From positions 4,792,888 through 4,856,887 of the forward strand of contig JAQFVV010012397.1 of the NCBI GenBank assembly GCA_028023455.1: a DNA stretch of 64,000 nt, given 5' to 3'. Source of the stretch: Epiperipatus broadwayi (lineage: Eukaryota; Onychophora; Udeonychophora; Euonychophora; Peripatidae). Within the stretch, counting starts at the first letter, position 1; each line of letters starts with the position of its first letter. Below the pieces are notes generated by a model. It was not told the DNA's origin. It did no database searches and saw nothing but the letters and a program-made list of their open reading frames with translations. Made by a program: the position numbers and the translations under genes. Below are positions 31,710-49,899 of the stretch, piece after piece.

Positions 31710-32730
31710 AATGTCTTTATTAAGGATTTTAATACATAACTTTATTCACCTCCTATAATATTAATTTTTCATAATTGCTTCTGTTTATTTGATAAAAGTA
31801 TAACAAATAAATAGTCTATCAATAGAAGGGAGTTTTCAGTTATGTCCTTTTAAATATTTTTATAATTAAAACACAGAAAGGTTAAAAATAAATCATAATA
31901 TATTACAAAAGATATATTGATAATTTATTCATGATAAAAAATGAGTATAGGTACTATTGATTTAAGTAAAGAATCATAGGATTATTAACAGACAATTTCT
32001 TTTACTTAAAATTGAAAATAGAAATAGAAAATAATAGTCTTATTTATAATAAAAAAATTAAACAGAAAAGTGTATTTCTTTTTTATTAAAATAACAAAAA
32101 ATATTTTTTATATTTTCATCATTATAATTCTTTTATAAATTATCGATAAAATATACTTATATATGTTAAATTAAATGTTTTTATGGATTAATGAAAATGC
32201 AAACAAATGAATGTGGGGGATTATACATGTAACTAGAGAAATATGTTTTTGCATTAATGTTGCTTGGTAACAAGCAATAGAAATTTGACAAACTTGAGGT
32301 AAAACACTTGATCTGGTTACCAACAATAGATTTTTGTCAGAATTTACATAAAGACAAAAGATTCTTTTATTTATTGCCCAATCTTCTATATGGAACATAA
32401 ACTCAGATATTTTTATAAATATAAACACTTTACAAAGTCACTTATCTGAAATTCTTGAAACAGGAATCGTCTCACCCTTAGAGTGAATTTGTTATTTAAT
32501 AACAATTGTCTCAAAAAATTAATTTCTTCATGAAATTTTAATATTATTGAATAAACAGTATATAAATCAACATCTTTCAAATTTTTGATTTTATTTTTTG
32601 GGGGGAGGGTTAGACTTTATTTGTAAATCTAAACTCTAGTAAAACTTAAACAAACATTAATTTTATTATTTGTAATAAATGCATCTATAAATACTTTTCT
32701 CTGTATTCGATATTAATAATAGTTTAAAAT
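31708..32730. other. No gene seen
   Basis: A+T-rich DNA. An 85-aa minus-strand frame at 32171-32428 has no recognisable motif and is probably chance. Confidence 0.5.
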
Positions 32731-32734
32731 TTTA

Positions 32735-32825
32735 ATGTCAAGCGTTGGTGGTCGAGAGGTCAGCACAGCTACCTTACAAGCAGTTGTCTCGGATTAGCGA
32801 GTTCGCTTCCCAGCCGATGCTATGA
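32735..32825 (+). mobile_element. tRNA-like SINE head or tRNA pseudogene
   Basis: GCGTTGG and CCGATGC can pair over 7 positions (with G-U pairs) as an acceptor stem. TGGTCGAGAGGTCAGCA resembles a tRNA A box and GAGTTCGCTTCC a B box. The T stem pairs poorly and there is no clean anticodon arm, so a functional tRNA is unlikely. It stands out as a G+C-rich island. The family differs from the SINE at 4.6 and 11.2 kb. Confidence 0.5.
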
Positions 32826-33152
32826 CACATGAGAAAAAAATTTAAATATGTATATATATGCTGTAAAAAACGAACAACAAATTAAAACAATAATTTACTT
32901 TTACTGATTAACTCCCTTTGGATTTTAGTTTTTTGTTTAAAATGCTGATTGTCTTTCCACTGAATAACTTATTGTAAACTTTTACAAGTAAATAATTATA
33001 GCATTGGTCATAATTAATTTAGAGGTATTGAACTAAAATAAATATAGAAAGTTTAATGATTAGGATTATTAGATTGTAGAAATTTTGTGAATATTTTATC
33101 TTTAATTTTTTTAATTAGTCTATGCATTCAGTATGCTGAATGTTTTTTATGT

Positions 33153-33680
33153 AAGTAAGTAGAGGGATTTGAACTTAGGATTTTTCAGTATATATTCGTC
33201 CTCCATTTCATATCAAATAAAAAACCTATGTGAAGAAGCTAGATGATCCCCAATATACATATTTCATGCAGAACAAGCACTTATCAGTTGGACCAGATCA
33301 TAATCTCTCACACATATATACAATCACTGCTCAACTTATATTAAGAAACAATTCCTTAAATTTTAATGAACAATTTTTAATCTTCATATATTTTCAACAA
33401 TTCAATAAAATGGATGACTGAATGAGTGGAAGGGTAAGAAATTGAAACCTGCCCATTAAAGTTTAAGGAATGCTATGTTAATATAAACTGAACACTGATT
33501 GTATATATGTATGGAAAATTATAATCTGACCCAACTAATGATTGTTGGTCCTGCACAATATATATAGATTGGGGATCATCTATTTTTTGCATGCGTGGTT
33601 ATGTGTGTTGGTTGTTTGATATGGAGGGGAAGATGAACATAGACTGAAAAATCCTAAGTTCAAATCCCTCTATTTACTTT
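33153..33680. mobile_element. Palindromic MITE, family C (complete copy)
   Basis: Inverted arms of more than 200 bp each: the left starts GTAGAGGGATTTGAACTTAG and the right ends CTAAGTTCAAATCCCTCTAT. Inner parts also pair (GATGATCCCCAATATACAT with the complement near 33575). By eye the arms are about 80% alike. Relics occur at 5605-5905 and 44325-44420. The short open frame in the left arm is not real. Confidence 0.8.
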
Positions 33681-33689
33681 AATTTCTTT

Positions 33690-36515
33690 GCAAATATATG
33701 TACAAATTTATTTATTTATTGGAAGAGATTAAAGATCATTTTTGAAATTTTGTTTAGATAATAACAGTTTTTGGACCATAGATATTTGGAGTAAGATATT
33801 TATCTGTATTTTATATACAATTTTTAAAAATTTTAAACACTATATTTTAAGTAAATTATAAAAAAAATAATAACAAAAATGTCCTATATATATATAGTAA
33901 TTATACACAAAAAATCCCTTTTCAGCATGTGATTTAAGCCTTCATCAAATGTTGAAGATCTATTTTAAGTGGTTATTATTATTATATGCTAAATTATAAT
34001 ATGTAAATTATTGCTTTAGTTTATTGTTTTGATTGCTGTTATAATTTTTTTTTATATAGTATAAAAATAAATATATATTTAAAATTTTTTAATTATTACT
34101 AATAAAATTAATGCATCAAGTAGACAAAAGGTATTAATGTATAATAAGAACGTAAAATCATATGCCAAAAATGCTTTTTATGTATATATATATATATATA
34201 TATATATTGTACCCTTACTTCTCGATGTATAATATAGTTTGAAATACAACTAGCTCAATTAAATTGTAATGCTTAATTAAAATTTGCATATCTATCTTTA
34301 ATATACTTTTATATTATCATATTCAAATTAAATTTATTATTAATTATCAAAATCAATATATTTCTATAGTATGTACTAATTAAATAAGTATTTATTAAAA
34401 TCATGAGACTGTGAAGTAAAGTTACAAAGCAATAAGTAGATTTACATTGAGTCAATATCTTCCAAGACATTGTCTCAATGGCATAAGAATACTGTCACCT
34501 CCTTATTAACTTACTACTACCTCTACAGCATTCTTATGGCTTTTAAATAAAATAAATTATCTTTAATAATAATAATATAAATAAATCTTAACTTTTAATT
34601 TTTAAAATATAATTAAATAATCTCAGGTTCTTCTAATTATCTTAAGGTAATGATAACTCATGTAAATAAGTATGATATGGGATTTTATATCAAACTTAAA
34701 TACACCTAACTTATTTTAATAATAATAATAATACTACTACTCTTAGGGTATAACTTAATCTTATCTATTCCTATTATATCATCAATCATTAAATAATAAT
34801 AACATGTCTATCTTTTATTTTCATATAGTATCTTAATTTTAGAATAGATCAAAATCTTACAACTTAATAATCTGTGGCAATAAATAATATTGTATTCTTA
34901 TATTATGCATTATAATTACTCTATGACCATTGTAATATAATGTAATAATATCAATCAATTCTCATAAATAATAATCAGGAAAATATTGTGTTTATTTCTA
35001 AATAATAATAATAAATTCATATTGTGCAAATATTATGTTTATTCAAATTATCTGTTGTCAAATGCTGTGGTGTAAAATAATGAACTCGACACACTTTTAA
35101 AACGAATTAAACAAATTTATTTACATTAACTTCAACTAAGAATTTATTTACAATATTTACAGTTCAAAATTATGAAAACAAAGAAAATAAAATAAGAAAA
35201 ATAATAATACAATATGTTTACACTGTTATTAATTCATACTCCTAATAAGTAATTATACATTCTTTAAAATGCTGTACTAATAACATTGAAGTATGTTTTC
35301 AAAACTTAGACTTTAAATAAATATCAGTGAACTTCAATTATTACACAGAAAAATTTATGTAAATAATATTTATGTAGCATATGTAAACAATTAAACTTTA
35401 TTAATTAAATTGCTACATCACTTAAGTATTACTGTTATTCATTTCATCATGTACTAGTATGTGTTTACTTTACTATCAGCATTACCTTAATAGCATAATA
35501 TAGAAACTAATGTATCCTTGTAATGTAATAACAAAGAATTGATTATGATTTTATATTTCACTTATTGCAATTCATGTTACATGTTTTATCAAATATGCAT
35601 TACATATATGTACTGCTAAAATAATAATATTTTAATTATTCATCAATTTCAAATTCATAAAGTACTATATTAGATAAATTTTATGATTCTTTTCTGTGTG
35701 AAATTATTACTTTACTTTATGTGTTATTCTACTCCTTCTTAATAAACTTTTATCTACAAAACATCCTCTAAAACTTATTTAAAATTCCGGGAAAAACAAC
35801 CTTCAACTTTAAATAACTACTAATTATCCAAACTATTTATACTACGTCAACTATATTCAGTAAACCTTTAATTCAAACATAAACTTCTACATAAAACTTA
35901 ACTTAATTTATCCAATAAAATAAAAATAAAATATAGACTTTGAGATCTCTTCCTAACTTGAAATAAAATAATTACTTGTATGAATAATAAATATAATTCT
36001 AATACTCCAACATAATAATAATAAAAATCAAAATCAAAATTTATTTATGAAAGAATCATATAATTATTTCTAAGCTTCTTATGTAATGTTGTATCATATT
36101 TATATCATAAATTCAAATTATGCATATTTAAATAAAACTGTTACTGCCAGTATAATGTGTGTGTATTTTTAAAATATTCATACATTCATTCAACAATAAC
36201 ATATCATTCGGTTGATCTAAAGAAAACATATTAAATACATTAAAATTATTATTATTATACAATTTTTACCATCAATAATGATTTAATGTACAGTCCATCT
36301 TCCAATATTCTTCGGAATTACAGCTTCATAAAATAATTCACATTTACACTCACGATCATTCTTAAAATATTCTGTGTTATATTAATTATAAAATAAACTT
36401 ATGCAATTAATCATTATATTATTTTTTAGTTATTATTTTAAGAAATGTACCTATCTTATTTTAATAGATTAATAATATTTAAATTTTATGTTAGATAAAT
36501 AGAACAGAATTTATA
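33690..36515. other. No gene seen; A+T-rich with small repeats
   Basis: Contains a (TA)n tract at about 34180-34207, an inverted pair (GGCATAAGAATACTGT at about 34478 with ACAGCATTCTTATGGC at about 34527) and (AAT/ATT)n clusters. No coding signal seen. Confidence 0.5.
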
Positions 36516-36519
36516 TTAC

Positions 36520-37560
36520 ATAACTCCAGCGATGTCACCTTTTCACCATAAAGTTCTTTAATCCTAGGCACATATTCATTAGAACACCATTTCCTGTTTC
36601 CGGTCCATCATGTGTTTTTTTAAAAGTTTATGAAAAAAACGAAAAACGTTCTTTTAAAAACCAAAATAAAAGTTAATCAGTTCTTTTATAAAAAATATAA
36701 TAAATTAAAATAGTTTATCTGATCCGGATGCAGTTCTTTAAAGAATATTATTTAAAAGTTATTATTCTTGAATTAGTTTATAATTTATGAAAAATTATCA
36801 TTTAATTATTTTAAATTAATTGGGACGTCCACGTATTACTTGCGCATTTCTTAACAAAATATCTAGGTAAGAATAAGCTTCTTTATTTATAAACGACCAG
36901 CGTTTAAATTATTTCAATATAATAATTTTTATTATATTAAGACTTTTAGCTAATTATATTTTCAATTTTATTTGCCTTTCAAAAATTGTCAACATTCAGT
37001 CTTTTAAACATAAAGACTTAGCAAGGCAAGTATTTATAAAACTACTTTTATTTTTAATATCTTTCCTTAAGATATATATTTAAATTTATATCTTATAAAA
37101 TACTTTCTTTATAAAGAAGTATTTTCTTCTTTAAGATATCTATTTTCTAATAGTCAATAGAAATTAGCTTTTAAAATTATATACTGTCAAAAATATTACT
37201 TTTCTCCATCTCGTAATTATCCGAACTAATCCAGCGTTTGTCATATTCCTAGGGTAAAGTTTCCGATATATTTTCACTATATATGATGTTTCCATGATTA
37301 TTTGCTTGCAAATTGAGCTTAAATAGAGACGACCGATAGGGGAAAAATTAAATTAACACTGCATGTCTATCATTTAAAACTTTTATAAATTATTTATAAT
37401 GACACTCTTGTAATTTTAAAATTGATTTTGAGAGTGTCTATCAAATTTACTTTGCTATTTTTAATAACACAATTAACTTGAAAAATCAATCACAGAGTCC
37501 CCTCCTAACAATTGAACTGAGCTTTTATACCGGAAGAAACTTCCCATTTGATTGGTAGAT
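36520..37560 (-). other. Unidentified CpG-bearing block with promoter-like motifs and short open pieces
   Basis: CpG dinucleotides cluster here and are rare on both sides. Read on the minus strand, ACCAATCAAATGGG (a CCAAT box) is followed about 20 nt later by GGTATAAAAGCTCAG near 37525, a TATA box with an initiator-like CAG. Downstream on the minus strand are short open pieces: METSYIVKIYRK to NAGLVRIITRW (37305-37180), EAYSYLDILLRNAQVIRGRP (36890-36825), and KWCSNEYVPRIKELYGEKVT then SLEL (36600-36530). I recognise none of them. They could be exons of a host gene or parts of a decayed element such as a solo LTR. Confidence 0.3.
37515..37560 (-). promoter_or_regulatory. Candidate RNA polymerase II core promoter
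   Basis: On the minus strand: CCAAT at about 37552, then TATAAAAG at about 37530, then CTCAGTTC, with spacings normal for an animal promoter. Based on motifs only. Confidence 0.3.
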
Positions 37561-42914
<5,354 letters not shown>

Positions 42915-43080
42915 AAGGCTTAGCACTTTCAGGGAACTTAGGTCACCATATTCATAGCCTATCTTGAGAGTGTCGACATACATTGAGATTTTAAGCAAAG
43001 CTTGGCAGTAATGTATGCAAAATTTATTCAAAGTTTTTTTTTTTATATAGACCATTTTCTGAAGATTGCATAATTTTTCC
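42915..43080. repeat. Dispersed direct repeat, copy 1
   Basis: AGCACTTTCAGGGAACTTAG, CCATATTCATAGCCT and CAGTAATGTATGCAAAATTT recur in the same order at 44450-44580. The 82-aa minus frame across it is probably chance. Confidence 0.55.
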
Positions 43081-43369
43081 AACTTTTCATTCTTTATTAC
43101 AAATAAACATTTTGAAACATATTAATAAACAAATTTAAATAACAATAATTCTTATCATTAACCATCTTTTCCATAAAATTAGTATAATAAAAAAAACTTA
43201 TCTCTTAATCCAATTTTACTTAATGATATATGTATAAAATGAAAGATTACATTGCTAGAAATATGTAACAATGAAAATAACAAGCTCTAATAACTAACAT
43301 TATGGTCAAGTGAACTTTCTTCTAGATTGCCATAATTATATCAAAATTCATGGGGGGGGGGGATCTTTT

Positions 43370-43765
43370 TTTTGCTGGTCCAATGTGTTATATGGGCAAT
43401 TGATTTGAATCACAATAATCACAGAAGTAAATAATCTTTTTTTTTTAAAAATAAAAATTGATTAAATTTAGGATTACTAGGAGAAAGTTGAATTGTTTAT
43501 ATTGATAATTCTCTAAGTTTGTTTTTTGGCTGCTATATATTTCAGCATTATACATTGTACACATACAAATTCAGTGTATGTTTATTTATTTGCAGAGTTG
43601 TGAAAGAAAGAAAAAATGTATTCTTAGAAAATTTAAATATCAATTAATTTTAAATAAATTTGCTTTAACATATCTTGGCTCCTTTAATATTTACTCTTCT
43701 GCTTTTGTGATTCAAATCAATTTCCTATATAATATCTCTGCTAAACAAAAAAGTGGTCATGTTTT
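43370..43765. mobile_element. Possible element with short inverted repeats
   Basis: AATTGATTTGAATCACAA at about 43397 is mirrored by TTGTGATTCAAATCAATT at about 43704. Similarity beyond these 18-20 bp is weak. A run of ten G lies just outside at 43352. Confidence 0.35.
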
Positions 43766-44324
43766 TTTATAAAAGTGTATTGAATGTATGGCAATCAGAG
43801 ATCAATCAAAGATTAGTACAACTGTTTTTAATTAGATGTAAAAACATAAAATAATTCAAATTAAATTTCTCTTTTACATATGTAATATATTTTTAGATAT
43901 ATTCAAAATTTCCATTTCACCATACATTTTTAAAACATATGGATGAAGACACCTGAAAAAGACAAATGATCTTCATGATGAAAAAATCAGAAGTCTTTAT
44001 TTGGCTTATACACATGTCTTCATTAGATCTTTCAGTATTTAACAAAACGAATATTATACTTTCATTTACAAGTGACAAACTTTTTGCATACAGTTTTGAC
44101 ACCAAGTATTTCAAATGCTTACATTAATTATTATTACTAATCACTTATTAAACCAGAGAGTATCTGTAGCCCATATATAAACTTAAACTTCAATTATTAT
44201 TATTTTTTAATAAAGCAAAAACAAATGGGTGCAACTCAACGTTATTTATCTTTTTCTAATTTCACTCAACTCCACATTCTTGAAAGGTGAATAAAGGCAA
44301 TTGAGAAAGACAATTCTTAAAATG

Positions 44325-44420
44325 CACTGCATGATAAACCAACATTCATCAATTGCCAAGATCACAATCTCTTATACATAATCTATCATCAGTTTATAAT
44401 ACTAAGCTTGTGGTTTATAT
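44325..44420. mobile_element. MITE family C relic
   Basis: CATGATAAACCAACATTCAT then GATCACAATCTCTTATACAT resembles the family C arm (CATGCTAAACCAGCAATCAT). Strongly diverged. Confidence 0.45.
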
Positions 44421-44449
44421 ACAATTAATGATGTTATACATAACAATTG

Positions 44450-44580
44450 ATAAGCTAAGTGCTTTCAGGAATTCTATGTTCCCATATTCATAGCTCTTTT
44501 CACTAACAGTTAGTTAATGCCACAGTAATGTATGAAAACTTATTTAATAATGTTTAAATGGCCCACTTTTTGAGATAGTA
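44450..44580. repeat. Dispersed direct repeat, copy 2
   Basis: Second copy of the repeat at 42915-43080 (AGTGCTTTCAGGAATTCTAT, CCATATTCATAGCTC, CAGTAATGTATGAAAACTTA). It starts where the MITE family C relic fades. Confidence 0.55.
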
Positions 44581-44840
44581 AAGCAGGCATATCTTCAGTT
44601 GATTGTTTTGGGATTATCTGTGATGTAACAAACCTCCTTCACTTTGATTTCACATCAGGGTGCTCTGTGCACATTTTTTCAGCTGAAACAAATTGGAAGC
44701 TGTGGTCAGTGACCCTTTTGTAATCTAAAAATATTGAGCTGCCCTTGGCCTTAGTTCACATTCTGTGGTATATGTATTATACCTAAGTGAAATTTCACTT
44801 GGTTTCAATAGGTGCCTGAGGTTATCTTAGCTTAACCTTT
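44581..44840. other. Higher-complexity block, unidentified
   Basis: About 260 bp with balanced composition and few homopolymers (for example GTGCTCTGTGCACA, and the palindrome AAGTGAAATTTCACTT near 44789). No open frame or partner seen. Confidence 0.35.
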
Positions 44841-47800
44841 TGTTAGAATTTTTCAGAGTTTTAAAAAATAATAATGATAAAAATGAAAGTTAAATTAGTT
44901 AATGAGTAAAATAGAATAATCTTATGTAGTATTGTAATAATTATTAAATATTTATGGGATTATGTCTAAATATTTCAATAGTATATGCAAGTTAGTTTGA
45001 TAAGGAATGTCAGATAATAATTTGAATTAAAGGAAATATCAGAAATAGTTGTGAGTTGATAAATAATATTAAATGTATTTAAAAGTAACTATTGTGTAAT
45101 TCATTTTAATGTCTAAATTATAATAATTAGATATTGTAAATATATTGGAATAAATAGTATTAAATAATAAGTTTAAAAATAATCTGTAAATTTTTATTAA
45201 AACCATATAATAATATTTATTAGATATAATTTAGATTAGCATTTCACTTATAAAGTTATTTTAAATTAAATATTGGTTAATATTTTTATTTTTGTAGTTT
45301 TAAAAAATAACTTTTAAACAATTAGTGTGAGGTCATGTTTATAGGTCTCCCAATATGTGAGAATACATATGTGCATGAAAGAAAGACACATAAACATAGG
45401 AATAAAAAAATAATTTAATTACTATATTGATTAAAAAAACAACAACAAATGAATGAATAAAATTATTAAAATTAAATATTTAAAAGTTTAATAAAGAGGT
45501 ATAGCTCTGAATTTTATATTTATGGCTATTGTGTTTTATAAAATATTATTTAAGAATATTACATAATATTTGTTAGTAATGAACTTTTGGCTTTGCAGCT
45601 GTTGAATCATGTGATTTAGTATAATTATATCAATTGCATCAGTAAGTCAATTTCACAGCTGATCAGTCAAGAATGTTAAAGTTTTAATAAAAAACTAACT
45701 TCATTGGTTTTCAAGCCAATTGACATACAAAAGTGGGAGTATTAGAGATTATCAGATATAAATAGGGGTCCAGGATTCATTCTGGGGCTTACTTATTTTG
45801 TTTCTGCATGTGGCTGAATCCTAAATTTTTCTTTAGTAAAAAGTTGTAATTTTCTTTAAAACTTTATTATTTTATTTAAAAAGTAAAAGTATGTTTTTTA
45901 AAAAACTATTTAAAATTGTCTTGCAGTCATGAACGGCTGAATTTTAAAAGGTAACTGTTTTCTGATATTCAAATTTCAATTGGAACATGAAATTATAGTA
46001 ATAAAAATGTTTAGAGGAAATTTAGTGTCTCTTATCTCATGTGCATTTTATCTGTTTGTTTTTCTTTATTTGAAAGTGAAAGTAAAATTAAAGTATAAAT
46101 TATTAATTATTTGTATAGCTAAACACTCTGTTGCAATGAACTATTTTAGCTATAGAATACTCAGTATTTATCCTATTAAATTAAAAATATACGTGAAAAA
46201 AAAAAAGAAAAATTAAAAGACATTCATAATTTAAAAACATTATAATGAAAATGGGTCAGCTTCCTCATAAACTAGAATTGACTTTAAATTTGATACTTCA
46301 TTATTAATACCTGATATCTACATTTAAATATGCTCTTACCAGAATAATGCTTATTTCTAAAAATAAATTTAGAAAATAAAATATATTACATTAAGTTAAA
46401 GAAGAATGAACTTTATTTGCTAAGCATTTTATAATTGAATATAGACTTTTCCTAGTGTCCAACTTTAAAATTTATTGTATATGAGATAGTAATTATCTTA
46501 TTCTGGAAAGTGTTGAAAAAATATTTTAAGCTACATTTAATTAAAAATAAACTTACAAATAATGATTAATTAAAAAGTTATTACTTATACCTTGACCTGA
46601 AGTGGAAATAATTTGTTTTAGCTAAATGCAAATAGATGCAAATATGTATTTTAAAATAATAATTCTCGTTTTATGTCCAGCAGTAGCAAAAATAATTTAT
46701 GTGGAAACAAAATTTCAAAATAATCTATAAATATTAATAATGAACTCGTATCTGTCAAATATATAGTAAATTGTTATATTTGCCATTACTTATAAGTAAC
46801 TTTGTGTCAGTTAATCTTATTTCATAAACCAAGGAACATCTTTAATTATAAAAGAAGTCTACTCTTGTGTCTAAAATAGTAAAAGGAAATTTGTTTAAAA
46901 TAAAACACATCTTGAAATATTATATAAAAAATATTTTTTTTAAAAAAGCTGTATTTAAAAAAATGCATTTGCCTAAAAGAGAATAATGAAATTTAAATAA
47001 AGTTATATATTATTATTATTCTGAATTTGAACCCGGGATTCTATAAATAAAAATGTACTCAGCTGAAGAATTTTTTTTTTAATGCTGGCTTATTCTTATT
47101 ATTTAAGTATTTAGAATTATCTTTAAGGAAAAAAATGAAAGTATTCTTAAAGAACTATTGAACATTTACATTTTGGAAATCATTGCCATGTTTTATAAAT
47201 GTTTTGACTGAAGCTTCGAACTCAGATAGATAAATTAGCCTGAATAAATTATCTACATATTTTAAATGGAAAAACCATTACAGAGCTGAAATATGAACTT
47301 GAGTTACTGTATTATTATTTTTTTTTATTATCTGTTTTATTGGTTTATAAAAAAATGAAACCATAAAAAATATTTATGCTATATATATTTTGTGTAACAC
47401 TTTTTGCATAAATATACCAGGTAAAATAGGATTATAATTTTAAAACTTAATGGGTTTATTAGAATGAGCGAATGTTTTGCCATTCTCAGGTAAATTTTAT
47501 TTTATTTATTAAGGATTGCACAAGTTAGTTTCTAGGTGATAATTTCATTTATAGAGAATTAAATATCACAGTCTTAGTTTATTATAGAGGAATGTTTCAC
47601 TCTGTTTCATTTTAAATCTACCAAAAAAGTTTATCAGAGAGTTTCCATTCATTTGTTTTATGAATGCTACATTAATAATAACTGCAAATAATTTTTTTTA
47701 TATGCATTGCCTTCTTTTAAAAGTCCACTAGTCACTATATTTTAGTATTGAATATTTTATTATGTGTGCATTGTGCCTTGCCTAGAATTTTATATGCATT

Positions 47801-47900
47801 TAATTTTAAAGTATTTCCTATAGTAGTCATTTGACACATAGTTTGGTTTGTTGGTTCGAACATTGAATATATGTTTTGTATTTTTAAATTTTTTAGGAAT
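44841..47900. other. No gene seen
   Basis: A+T-rich. Short frames such as 45980-46216 are K/I/F-rich and typical of chance in this composition. Confidence 0.5.
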
Positions 47901-47984
47901 AATTTAGTTAATTCAGGTGAAGTCTATATCTTGTCATTAGTTAGTATTTGTTAGCCTTATAGAGTTAGGCTTAGTTAATATTTT

Positions 47985-48300
47985 GAGTATGCTTTATGGA
48001 GTAGATAAGGTCCTCCATCCTTGTTGTATTGTATTTCTATGAATTGATTGTGCTTGTGTCCATAGAGGGTTATTGTATTGTATTTTTTCAGTGATAATGA
48101 TCACATTTACAAGCATTGAAAATCCCATGAGAGAGGATCATGCTTTCCTGGTGTGTCTTTCCTGTTCTTGGTGCACTGTAGACAAGTCCAGGCATCTTAG
48201 TTTCTGCCTCAAAGTTAGGTTTTTTTTAAAAGCCACCACATTCTTTTCCAGCTCTGAGAAGCCTATTTATTTTTATATTTTAGCCTATCATTCATGATGA
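47985..48300. other. Higher-complexity block, possibly decayed coding sequence
   Basis: Composition departs from the flanks. On the minus strand one frame reads SWKRMWWLLKKT, then after stops AWTCLQCTKNRKDTPGKHDP, which looks protein-like (a CxxC, tryptophans) but is not recognised. The plus-strand 74-aa frame is cysteine- and serine-rich without a known motif. It could be an old transposase relic. Confidence 0.25.
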
Positions 48301-49627
48301 CTTAATGCTAATTCCACCACAGTAGGTTATATTAGTGATAACAAGATATGTTTCTTTGAGAAACTTTGTTTCTTCAGGTAGTGATAGCTATTTTAATGCT
48401 ATAGGTATGTCAATGTTTGAATTGTATAGATATGATAGTTCTATCATCCACAAGCTAACCAACAATAAGTTATATTTATTTTTTTAAAAGTATGTTAAAG
48501 TATGCATATGGTATAAGTGGCAATTCACACATACTAATTTTAATATTTTCATCCAGAGTTTTGCCACTGGTGTAAGTCTGTTACATTTTTTTTTTAAATT
48601 TTAAAACATTGAGGGTAATAGTTTTATGTGGACAAAATTTATTTAAAAGTGTATAAATGATCTCTGATGAATGAATGCCTCATGTATCTAAATTTAGTTT
48701 AATTTTAAAATTAGCTTAGTCTGATTTAAATATATCACTGGCTATAATATTAGTTATGTCAGTATGCTTTTCCAGCTTAGCATTTGTTAAGCTTAGTGTT
48801 TTAAAAATGTAGATATAGTTGTGTGTTATTCTAATTGCTAGACAACACAATAGTGTTATGAATTATGCTAATTAAAAGTAGAATTGTGATTATTAAATTC
48901 AGATATTGCAATTAAAGTTTAAAGATTTTAAAATCTCTAATTGTTTAAAAGAGATTAAAATCTAGTATTGAATAGCCTTTGCCTGCTATTATGAATAATC
49001 ATATTATTTTATTGGTTTATTTATTAGAATAAACAATGTAAAGAGTTTTAAGAGGGATACTCAAAAAACAGTAGCTAAAGAAGTTGTGTATTATTATAAA
49101 CCAAGTAAAGTTTTCAAAAGTCAAAATGCTTGTAATAGGTTCCAGTGCTATATTGGCAATGCTTGCATTCCATTTAAATTGTAAACACTTTCTTATTGTT
49201 CTCAGTAAACCAACTTATTATTATTTCAAAAAGTTTTGTTTTGTTTGTTTTACTTTTATATGAAAATATTATTGTCTCGGGTTCCAAGTTCATAAAACTT
49301 AAGTTTCCAAAGTTTATTAAATCTTCAATTTAAAAGTTCACAAATATATCATAAAGTTTAAAATTATAAACCCATGCTAAAGTAAATGGTTCTTAGATTG
49401 AATCACAATAACAGATAATTGCATTATATCAGATACTTATTAAATGCTTAGTTAAAAGTTTATTTTTAAATTATCAGTATATCTGGTTTAGTAATAGATT
49501 ATTAATATGCCATAATTGTTATAGTTGCACTGGTATTGGATTTGGTCTCTATCTGATTGTACATCTCTGAATCATCATCTCTTTTCTTAAATTTTATTGT
49601 AACCCCACTAAACCAAGTTGTTAAGAG

Positions 49628-49885
49628 TCTCTCATTTCATTTCTTTTCATATCATTGTTCATCTTTTTTTTTACATCTCTTCTATCATCTCATCCATTTC
49701 AAATCATTTCATTTCTTTGTCTCCTTCCATCTTTCTCCACCCCATATCATTTTTATTTCTTTCATTTCTTTTCATCTTTTTTTCTCTCTCTTTTTTATTA
49801 TCATCTTTTTCTTAATTCCATTTCTAAACTTTTCTTTTTCCTTCTTTTCTTTTCCTCTCCCTCCTCTCCTCTTTTCTTCTGGTTA
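49628..49885 (+). repeat. Pyrimidine-rich low-complexity tract
   Basis: About 250 bp almost entirely C and T with scattered A, built from CATTTC, CTTTT and CCTCTC motifs. Three overlapping F/S-rich open frames across it are by-products of the composition. Confidence 0.85.
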
Positions 49886-49899
49886 CAGTATCGATGTTG

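Noticed and set aside
33230-33421. 63-aa frame
   Set aside because: Falls inside one arm of the palindromic MITE C.
34478-34545. Inverted pair around GCATAAGAAT as a possible microRNA precursor
   Set aside because: Arms are only about 16 bp with a loop of about 35 nt; not a plausible pre-miRNA without expression data.
43350-43362. Run of ten G
   Set aside because: Isolated homopolymer; too short and single to call a quadruplex-forming element.
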